From Pseudomonadota bacterium (GTDB taxonomy: Bacteria > Desulfobacterota > Desulfovibrionia > Desulfovibrionales > Desulfovibrionaceae), in assembly GCA_023438245.1 (NCBI GenBank), contig JAEXRD010000013.1, positions 1 through 28,779 on the forward strand: DNA of 28,779 nucleotides, read 5' to 3'. Positions 23,653 through 28,779 of this stretch are shown here, piece by piece. Both the position numbers and the translations under genes were made by a program. Under the pieces are notes generated by a model, which worked only from the letters and a program-made list of their open reading frames with translations, did not search any database and was not told where the DNA came from. Position 1 is the stretch's first letter; each line of letters opens with the position of its first letter.

Positions 23653-24789
23653 ATGAGCCTGAAACCCTCCGCGGAAGCCCAGCACAGGCCGGAGCACATC
23701 CCCCCAGGCATGGCGCTGGCCGATTATGTCTACACCCTGCCCGAGGAGCGCATCGCCCGCCACCCGGCGGCCCGTCGCGACGCCTCGCGCCTGATGGTGC
23801 TGGAGCGCGCCACCGGCGCGGCCACGCCCCGGGCCTTCGCCGAGCTGCCGGACATCCTGGCCGCGCGCTTCCCCCGGGGCGGGCTCATCGTGGCCAACAA
23901 TTCCAAGGTCTTCCCGGCGCGCATCTATGGCCAGCGGGCCACGGGCGGGCGCGTGGAGCTGCTGCTCCTGACCCCCCTGCCCTGTTTTCACGTGGAACAC
24001 CTGGCCGGGGGCGGCCTCGCCGCCGAGGCCGAGGGCCTGGTGCGCACGGCCAAGCGCATGAAGGAGGGCGAGGCCGCCAGGTTCCACGAGCGCCTCAGCG
24101 TCACGCTGCTCTCGCGCGGGGACTTCGGGCGCTGCCGCCTGCGGCTTCAGTGGTCCGGCGACCTCCAGGGCATCCTGGAGGAGATCGGCCACATGCCGCT
24201 GCCGCCCTACCTGGAGCGCGAGGACGAGGCCGGGGACCGCGAGCGCTACCAGACCACCTACGCCGATCCGGCCAAGGCCGGGAGCGTGGCCGCGCCCACC
24301 GCCGGGCTGCACTTCACACCTTCGGTGATCGAGGGGTTGAAGGAACGCGGCTTCGGTTGGGCCGAGGTGACGCTCTACGTGGGCTACGGCACCTTCAGCC
24401 CGGTGCGCACCGCCGACATCCGCCAGCACGCCATGCACGCCGAGCACGTGGAGGTGCCGCTGGAAACGGCCCAGGCCATTGAAGACGCGAAGCGCCAGGG
24501 CCTGCCGGTCATCGCCATCGGCACCACCAGCGCGCGCAGCCTGGAGGGCATGCACCAGGCCCTGGGACGGGTCGGTCCGTTTGCCGGCGACACGAGCATC
24601 TACATCACGCCGGGCTACGGCTTCCGCGTGGTGGACGCCCTCTTGACCAATTTTCATTTGCCAGAATCAAGCCTGCTGATTATGGTCTCGGCCCTGGCAG
24701 GCCGTGAAAAAGTCATGGCCGCATACGCCCAGGCCCTGGCTTCGGGGTTCCGGTTTTTCTCCTACGGCGACGCCATGCTCATCGCCTGA
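23653..24789 (+). CDS. queA: S-adenosylmethionine:tRNA ribosyltransferase-isomerase
   Basis: Transfers and rearranges the ribosyl part of SAM onto 7-aminomethyl-7-deazaguanine in tRNA, giving epoxyqueuosine. Motifs: LPEERIARHPA, GGLIVANNSKVFPAR, VAAPTAGLHFT, VTLYVGYGTFSPVR, and TNFHLPESSLLIMVSA. At 378 residues it is slightly long because of about 19 extra N-terminal residues; ATG 23653 is used (AAGGCGGG upstream), but ATG 23710 at MALADYVY, where family similarity starts, is a real alternative. The near-parS sequence at 23984 and the AT-rich 3' region (24646-24690) lie within it. No terminator separates it from the ferredoxin gene. Confidence 0.95.
   Translation: MSLKPSAEAQHRPEHIPPGMALADYVYTLPEERIARHPAARRDASRLMVLERATGAATPRAFAELPDILAARFPRGGLIVANNSKVFPARIYGQRATGGRVELLLLTPLPCFHVEHLAGGGLAAEAEGLVRTAKRMKEGEAARFHERLSVTLLSRGDFGRCRLRLQWSGDLQGILEEIGHMPLPPYLEREDEAGDRERYQTTYADPAKAGSVAAPTAGLHFTPSVIEGLKERGFGWAEVTLYVGYGTFSPVRTADIRQHAMHAEHVEVPLETAQAIEDAKRQGLPVIAIGTTSARSLEGMHQALGRVGPFAGDTSIYITPGYGFRVVDALLTNFHLPESSLLIMVSALAGREKVMAAYAQALASGFRFFSYGDAMLIA
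23984..23999. promoter_or_regulatory. Degenerate parS-like site inside queA
   Basis: GTTTTCACGTGGAACA matches the parS consensus at 13 of 16 positions, with an intact CACGTG core. Read with the preceding T it is TGTTT plus an extra T plus CACGTGGAACA, as if one arm were one base too long. It is about 4.9 kb from the perfect pair. A weak ParB site is possible; chance is also possible. Confidence 0.3.
24658..24686 (+). promoter_or_regulatory. Candidate promoter of the 2-oxoacid oxidoreductase operon, inside queA
   Basis: TTGCCA (24658-24663) - 17 bases - TATGGT (24681-24686), five and four of six, preceded by the AT-rich stretch AATTTTCATT resembling an UP element. The predicted start is near 24693, about 163 bases upstream of the ferredoxin ATG. 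The hexamers force codon choices unlike the rest of queA, which supports selection on DNA sequence. Confidence 0.45.
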
Positions 24790-24855
24790 CGCCGCCTTGG
24801 GCCAAGTCAACCGCCCGGCTCCCGCAAACGGAGACGGGCAGGAGGGAGAGGTCGC

Positions 24856-25089
24856 ATGTCCCGCATCTCGGTTCAGGAGGAGCGCTGCAAAGGCTGCCTC
24901 CTGTGCACCACGGTCTGCCCGGTGCAGATCATCGTCCAGTCCGAGCGCATCAACCAGCACGGCTACAAAGTGGCCGAGGTGCCCGCCGCCGACATGGCCA
25001 AGTGCACCGGTTGCGCGTCCTGCGCCACCATCTGCCCGGACGTGGCCATCACCGTCTGGCGCAGCAAGAAAGCCAAAAAGGCCGCGTAG
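24856..25089 (+). CDS. 2[4Fe-4S] ferredoxin, delta subunit of 2-oxoacid oxidoreductase
   Basis: A 77-residue electron carrier subunit. Two classic cluster motifs: C11-x2-C14-x2-C17-x3-C21P and C50-x2-C53-x2-C56-x3-C60P. The subunit passes electrons from the TPP centre of the beta subunit to free ferredoxin. The C terminus is lysine-rich (SKKAKKAA), like the ends of other subunits here. ATG 24856 follows GGAGGGAGAGG. A 27-base imperfect hairpin (24813-24839) precedes the ribosome site without a T-run. It is the first gene of a tightly packed four-gene operon (gaps of 9, 3 and 1 bases), followed directly by aroE. Confidence 0.95.
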   Translation: MSRISVQEERCKGCLLCTTVCPVQIIVQSERINQHGYKVAEVPAADMAKCTGCASCATICPDVAITVWRSKKAKKAA

Positions 25090-25098
25090 GGGGCAGAA

Positions 25099-26187
25099 AT
25101 GGCAGCCAAAAAAGAACGTCTGTTCGTCAAGGGCAACGAGGCCATCGCCATGGGGGCGCTGGACGCCGGGTGCAAGTGCTTCTTCGGCTATCCCATCACC
25201 CCGCAGAACGACATCCCCGAGTTCATGAGCAAGGCCATGGTCGACGCCGGGGGCGAGTTCGTGCAGGCCGAGAGCGAAGTGGCCGCGGCCAACATGCTGC
25301 TGGGCGCGGGCGCCTGCGGCATCCGGGCCATGACCAGCTCGTCCTCCCCGGGCATGAGCCTGAAGCAGGAGGCCATCTCCTACATGGCGGGCAGCGAAAT
25401 CCCGGCGGTGGTGGTGAACATGAACCGCGGCGGCCCGGGCCTGGGCGACATCGGCCCCAGCCAGGGCGACTATTTCCAGAGCACCCGCGGCGGCGGCCAC
25501 GGCGACTACCGCCTGCTGGTGCTGGCTCCGGCCAGCGCGCAGGAAGCCTACGACATGACCTTCGACGCCTTCGACCTGGCCTTCCGCTACAAGAACCCGG
25601 TGCTCATCCTGGGCGACGCCATCATCGGCCAGATGAAGGAGCCCATCGAGCGCCGCGCGCCCAAAAAGGTCAACCCCGCCGAGGGCAAGGACTGGCGGCT
25701 CATCGGCACCAACGACGGCGTGCAGGGCCAGAAGCCCCGTGAGCACCGCATCATCAAGTCGCTGTTCCTCATGGACGGCGAGCTGGCCGGGCAGAACCGG
25801 AAGCTCCAGGCCAAGTACGACAACATGCAGAAGTTCGTGCAGTTCGAGGCCTTTGAGGTCGAGGACGCCGAACTCGTGGTGGTGGCCTACGGCTCCATCG
25901 GGCGCATCGCCAAGAACGCGGTGAAAGCCCTGCGCAAGAAGGGCAAGAAGGTCGGCCTGTTCCGTCCCAAGACCCTCTACCCCTTCCCCGCCGACGCGCT
26001 GGAAAAGCTGGCCGCCCAGGGCAAGCGCTTCCTGACCATCGAGCACAACCTGGGCCAGATGGTGGAGGACGTGCGCCTCTCCGTTCGCAAGCATGCGGAT
26101 TCCGGCCTGTTCTGCGTGTACCCCGGCAACATGCCCTCGCCCGACGACTTTGAAGCGCCCATCCTGAGGGCGCTGAAGGGGAAGTAA
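25099..26187 (+). CDS. vorB: 2-oxoacid:ferredoxin oxidoreductase alpha subunit (VorB/KorA type)
   Basis: Alpha subunit of the anaerobic, CoA-dependent oxidative decarboxylase of a 2-oxoacid (3-methyl-2-oxobutanoate or 2-oxoglutarate). At 362 residues it is the short form without a fused gamma domain. Conserved parts: GNEAIAMGALDAGCKCFFGYPITPQ (residues 12-36), QAESEVAAANMLLGA, TSSSSPGMSLKQEAISYM, NMNRGGPGLG, and the C-terminal GSIGRIAKNAV domain. The TSSSSPG and PITPQ motifs fit the Vor/Kor group, which sequence alone does not separate. The starting MAAKKERLF follows GGGGGC weakly. Gene order delta-alpha-beta-gamma. Confidence 0.93.
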   Translation: MAAKKERLFVKGNEAIAMGALDAGCKCFFGYPITPQNDIPEFMSKAMVDAGGEFVQAESEVAAANMLLGAGACGIRAMTSSSSPGMSLKQEAISYMAGSEIPAVVVNMNRGGPGLGDIGPSQGDYFQSTRGGGHGDYRLLVLAPASAQEAYDMTFDAFDLAFRYKNPVLILGDAIIGQMKEPIERRAPKKVNPAEGKDWRLIGTNDGVQGQKPREHRIIKSLFLMDGELAGQNRKLQAKYDNMQKFVQFEAFEVEDAELVVVAYGSIGRIAKNAVKALRKKGKKVGLFRPKTLYPFPADALEKLAAQGKRFLTIEHNLGQMVEDVRLSVRKHADSGLFCVYPGNMPSPDDFEAPILRALKGK

Positions 26188-26190
26188 GCC

Positions 26191-27108
26191 ATGACCGCAA
26201 AGAAAGCCCCTGCCAAGAAGGCCGCCCCGGCCAAAACAGCCAAGCCCGCAGCCAAAAAGGCCGCGCCCGCCAAGGCCACGAGCGAGAAGCAGGCCGCTCA
26301 GCCTGTCGCCGCCGCCGCGGCTGCCGACGAAGAGCTGGTGTTCACCCGGCCAGGCAGCATGGTGGACCGCGCCACGCACTACTGCCCCGGCTGCCACCAC
26401 GGCATCGCCCACCGCCTGGTGGCCGAGCTGCTGGACGAGCTTCAGCTCACCGAGAACACCGTGGCGGTCAGCTCCATCGGCTGCTCCGTGTTCCTGTACA
26501 ACTACATCAAGGTGGACACCGTGGAGGCCCCGCACGGGCGCGCCCCGGCGGTGGCCACGGGCGTGAAGCGCGCGCGCGGCGACAAGTTCGTGTTCACCTA
26601 CCAGGGCGACGGCGACCTCGCGAGCATCGGCATGGCCGAGATCATGCACGCGGCCAACCGCGGCGAGCGCCTCACCGTGGTGTTCGTGAACAACACCGTG
26701 TACGGCATGACCGGCGGCCAGATGGCCCCGACCACGCTCATCGGCCAGAAGACCACCACCTGCCCCGGCGGACGCTGCAAGGACCGCGAGGGCGCGCCCA
26801 TCCGCATGAGCGAGATCATCGCCCAGCTGGGCGGCGTGGCCTACTGCGCGCGCGGCAGCCTGGACAGCGTGAAGAACATCCGGCAAGCCAAGAAGTACCT
26901 CAAGCGCGCCTTCCAGATCCAGAAGGACGGCATCGGCTTCAGCTTCGTGGAGCTCTTGTCCGGCTGCCCCACCAACTGGCGCATGAGCGCGCTGGCCGCC
27001 AACAAGCGCATCACCGAGGAAATGATCCCCTACTTCCCGCTGGGCGTGTACCGCGACGTGGCCGACGGCACCTGCGGCTCCACCGTGGCACCTGAAGGAG
27101 GCAAATAG
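26191..27108 (+). CDS. 2-oxoacid:ferredoxin oxidoreductase beta subunit with lysine-rich N-terminal tail
   Basis: TPP-binding catalytic subunit of 305 residues. The TPP/metal motif is GDGDLASIGMAEIMHA with NNTVYGMTGGQ after it; CPGCHHG and GCSVF carry cysteines typical of the subunit. The first about 48 residues are a low-complexity extension of Ala, Lys and Pro (ten lysines in residues 1-33; AKKAPAKKAAPAK-like), not part of the usual fold, which begins at about LVFTRPGSMVDRATHYCPG. The start is the ATG at 26191, 3 bases after the alpha stop; the family fold would begin about 50 codons later, but no ATG with a ribosome site lies in between apart from codons inside the fold. Confidence 0.93.
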   Translation: MTAKKAPAKKAAPAKTAKPAAKKAAPAKATSEKQAAQPVAAAAAADEELVFTRPGSMVDRATHYCPGCHHGIAHRLVAELLDELQLTENTVAVSSIGCSVFLYNYIKVDTVEAPHGRAPAVATGVKRARGDKFVFTYQGDGDLASIGMAEIMHAANRGERLTVVFVNNTVYGMTGGQMAPTTLIGQKTTTCPGGRCKDREGAPIRMSEIIAQLGGVAYCARGSLDSVKNIRQAKKYLKRAFQIQKDGIGFSFVELLSGCPTNWRMSALAANKRITEEMIPYFPLGVYRDVADGTCGSTVAPEGGK

Positions 27109-27109
27109 C

Positions 27110-27868
27110 ATGGCCGCCAGCAAATACCTCGACGTCATCATCGCCGGATTCGGCGGCCAGGGCGTGCTCTTGATCGGCAACCTGCTGGCCTACGCGGGCA
27201 TGAAGCAGAACATGTGCGTGACCTACATCCCCGTCTACGGCGTGGAGATGCGCGGCGGCACGGCCAACTGCACCGTGGTCCTGTCCTCCGACGAGATCGG
27301 CTCGCCCATCATCACCCGGCCCAAAAGCCTCATCGTCATGAACCGCCCCAGCCTGGACAAGTTCCAGCCCAAGCTGCTCGACGGCGGCATCCAGCTGGTC
27401 AACGCCTCGCTGGTGGACGAAAAGCTGGTGGACAAGAGCGGGCGCATCCGGACCGTGATGATCCCGGCCAACGAGCTGGCCGACAAGGTGGGCAACGCCC
27501 GCGCGGTGAACACCATCATGCTGGGCGCCTACGTGCAGGCCACGGGCGTCATGCCGCTTACGGCCGTGGAGGACTGCCTGGCCTCGGTCATGGCCGCCAA
27601 GATCGTGCCCGTGAACGTGACCGCGCTGCGCGCTGGCGCGGAGTACGCCGCCGGGCAGATGGCGGGGGCCAAGCCCGCTGCAAAGCCCGCCGCCAAGAAG
27701 CCCGCTGCCAAGCCCGCCACAAAGGCGGCTGCGGCGAAGAAGCCCGCGGCCAAGCCCGCCTCGGCGAAGAAGGCCGCCGCCAAGAAGGCCGCTGCCAAGC
27801 CCGTGAAACCGGCGAAGCCGGCGGCCAAGAAGCCCGCGAAACCGGCCAAGCCGGCCAAGAAGAAGTAG
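27110..27868 (+). CDS. 2-oxoacid:ferredoxin oxidoreductase gamma subunit with H1-like C-terminal tail
   Basis: Gamma subunit (252 residues), normally about 180. Residues 1-184 are the usual domain: AGFGGQGVLLIG near the N terminus, VYGVEMRGGTANC, VNTIMLGAYVQATG. Residues 185-252 are an extra tail of only Ala, Lys, Pro and a few Gly, Thr, Ser and Val; 23 of 68 are lysine and none is acidic. The repeat unit is roughly AAKKPAAKP, as in histone H1-like and AlgP-like bacterial proteins. It starts one base after the beta stop with GAAGGAGG upstream. The tail DNA (27664-27865) is a degenerate tandem repeat, so its length could vary by slippage. Confidence 0.93.
   Translation: MAASKYLDVIIAGFGGQGVLLIGNLLAYAGMKQNMCVTYIPVYGVEMRGGTANCTVVLSSDEIGSPIITRPKSLIVMNRPSLDKFQPKLLDGGIQLVNASLVDEKLVDKSGRIRTVMIPANELADKVGNARAVNTIMLGAYVQATGVMPLTAVEDCLASVMAAKIVPVNVTALRAGAEYAAGQMAGAKPAAKPAAKKPAAKPATKAAAAKKPAAKPASAKKAAAKKAAAKPVKPAKPAAKKPAKPAKPAKKK
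27664..27865 (+). repeat. Degenerate tandem repeats encoding the gamma-subunit tail
   Basis: About 200 bases built from repeated GCC/AAG/CCC codons such as GCCAAGCCCGCC and GCCAAGAAGCCC. It is a candidate for strand-slippage length changes in units of three bases, keeping the frame. Confidence 0.75.
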
Positions 27869-27869
27869 C

Positions 27870-28739
27870 GTGAAGCTCGCCCGCAACCAGAAAACAACCC
27901 CGGCGGCATACGGCATCATCGGCATGCCGCTGGGGCATTCCAAAAGCCCCGTGCTGCACAACTGGGGCCTGCGCGAGGCCGGGCTGACGGGCCGCTACGA
28001 GGCCTGGCCCACCGAGCCGGGCAAGCTCAAGGCCTTCCTGGCCGAGGTGCGCGCCCGCCACATCAAGGGCGTCAGCGTCACCATCCCGCACAAGCAGACG
28101 GTCATCCCCCTGCTGGACGGGCTGACCGCGCGCGCCCAGGCCGTGGGCGCGGTGAACACCCTGTTCTGGCAGGACGGCAAGCTGCTGGGCGACAACACCG
28201 ACATCGCGGGCATCCTGGCCCCGCTCCAGTCCTGGCAGCAGGCCAACCCGGACACTGCCCTGGCCTCCGCGCTCATACTCGGCGCCGGAGGGGCCTCACG
28301 CGCCGCCTGCGCCGCTTTGCAGGCCCTGGGCATACCAGACATCGCCCTGAGCAACAGAACCGCCTCCAAGGCCGTTTCCGTGGCCGCGGACTTCGGGCTG
28401 CGCACCGTGCCCTGGGAAGAACGCGCCTCCAACTCCGGCCAGCCCTGGGGACTCGTCCTCAACACCACGCCGCTGGGCACCGCGGGCTCGCACGACGGAC
28501 TCTCGCCCCTGCCCGAATCCGCCCTGCCCGGCACCCGTCTCGTCTTCGACATGGTCTACAACCCCATCCGCACCCCGCTGCTCACCCAGGCCCAGGCGGC
28601 GGGCTGCGCCATCCTCTCCGGACTGTCCATGTTCCTGCACCAGGGACTGGAACAGTTCCGGCTCTGGACCGGCGTCTCCCTCGACCCGCGCCAGGCCCAG
28701 AAGCTGCTCATGGCCGACATGCTCTGCACCGGGAAGTAA
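27870..28739 (+). CDS. aroE: Shikimate 5-dehydrogenase
   Basis: NADPH-dependent reduction of 3-dehydroshikimate to shikimate, fourth step of aromatic amino acid synthesis. The 289-residue protein shows the substrate motif GHSKSPVLHN, catalytic lysine in TIPHKQ and aspartate in GDNTDIAG, the nucleotide-binding GAGGASRA, SNRTASKA and NTTPLG. Starts with GTG 27870, one base after the gamma stop, with only a weak AAGAAG site; this close spacing suggests co-transcription with the oxidoreductase operon, an odd pairing. The first about 12 residues (MKLARNQKTTPAA) precede the usual family start at YGIIG. Confidence 0.94.
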   Translation: MKLARNQKTTPAAYGIIGMPLGHSKSPVLHNWGLREAGLTGRYEAWPTEPGKLKAFLAEVRARHIKGVSVTIPHKQTVIPLLDGLTARAQAVGAVNTLFWQDGKLLGDNTDIAGILAPLQSWQQANPDTALASALILGAGGASRAACAALQALGIPDIALSNRTASKAVSVAADFGLRTVPWEERASNSGQPWGLVLNTTPLGTAGSHDGLSPLPESALPGTRLVFDMVYNPIRTPLLTQAQAAGCAILSGLSMFLHQGLEQFRLWTGVSLDPRQAQKLLMADMLCTGK

Positions 28740-28750
28740 AATGGCACGGG

Positions 28751-28779
28751 GCCCCCCCCCCCACGCCCCCCCCCCCCCC
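28751..28779. other. Poly-C end of the window, probable assembly artefact
   Basis: The last 29 bases are almost only C (runs of about 11 and 16, broken by ACG). No biological feature in this genome explains it. Reads ending in long G (the other strand) are typical of two-colour sequencing chemistry, so this is probably a false contig end. Confidence 0.7.

Noticed and set aside
24813..24839. Hairpin between queA and the ferredoxin gene as a terminator
   Set aside because: It has a mismatch and no T-run; a processing or pause role is possible but termination is not supported.

Overview
The window looks like chromosomal DNA of a GC-rich, anaerobic, Gram-negative bacterium of the Desulfovibrio type. 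This is inferred, not searched. The support is: a four-gene ferredoxin-dependent 2-oxoacid oxidoreductase operon, a PaaK-type CoA ligase, AMP-forming acetyl-CoA synthetase, a long 6-phosphofructokinase with mixed ATP/PPi signature residues, a heptose (LPS) kinase, and response-regulator/TPR proteins. Nothing looks like a phage, insertion sequence, CRISPR array or RNA gene. The two perfect parS sites next to parA suggest a position in the origin-proximal part of the chromosome.

Layout. 1-2240: acs (+) with a strong terminator. 2287-6247: three leftward genes (paaK, a sialidase-fold protein, an rRNA-methyltransferase-like protein). 6415-10585: prepilin peptidase and two tandemly duplicated receiver-TPR proteins (+). 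10616-11533: dtd and queD (-). 11708-12631: a TIM-barrel sugar isomerase-like protein (+). 12641-13969: 6-phosphofructokinase (-). 14082-16698: heptose-7-phosphate kinase followed by a secreted propeller-like protein (-). 16831-19183: parB and parA (both -), separated by an oppositely oriented zinc-ribbon-like gene, with two parS sites in the parA leader. 19208-20215: nucleotide-sugar epimerase (-). 20294-23490: MerR-like regulator, lipoprotein, coaBC and a gene of unknown function (-), the last three tightly overlapping. 23653-24789: queA (+). 24856-27868: the oxidoreductase operon (ferredoxin, alpha, beta, gamma). 27870-28739: aroE (+). The last ~30 bases are runs of C and are probably an assembly artefact.

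How genes fit together. Acs, PaaK and the 2-oxoacid oxidoreductase all connect acyl-CoA, free acid and reduced ferredoxin. HldA-type kinase and the epimerase supply surface polysaccharide or LPS. QueD and QueA are early and late steps of queuosine synthesis. ParA, ParB and parS form a segregation locus. No gene-free stretch exceeds 300 bases; the longest are the leaders of the two receiver-TPR genes (7240-7510 and 8906-9187).

Points most worth a second look: lysine/alanine/proline-rich, histone H1-like tails on the beta and gamma subunits of the oxidoreductase; a dense GATC cluster (18 sites in about 630 bases) over the heptose kinase start and its upstream repeats; the duplicated receiver-TPR pair with a shared upstream motif; parAB split by an opposing gene with overlapping divergent promoters; and a sialidase-fold protein that appears to lack the catalytic arginine.
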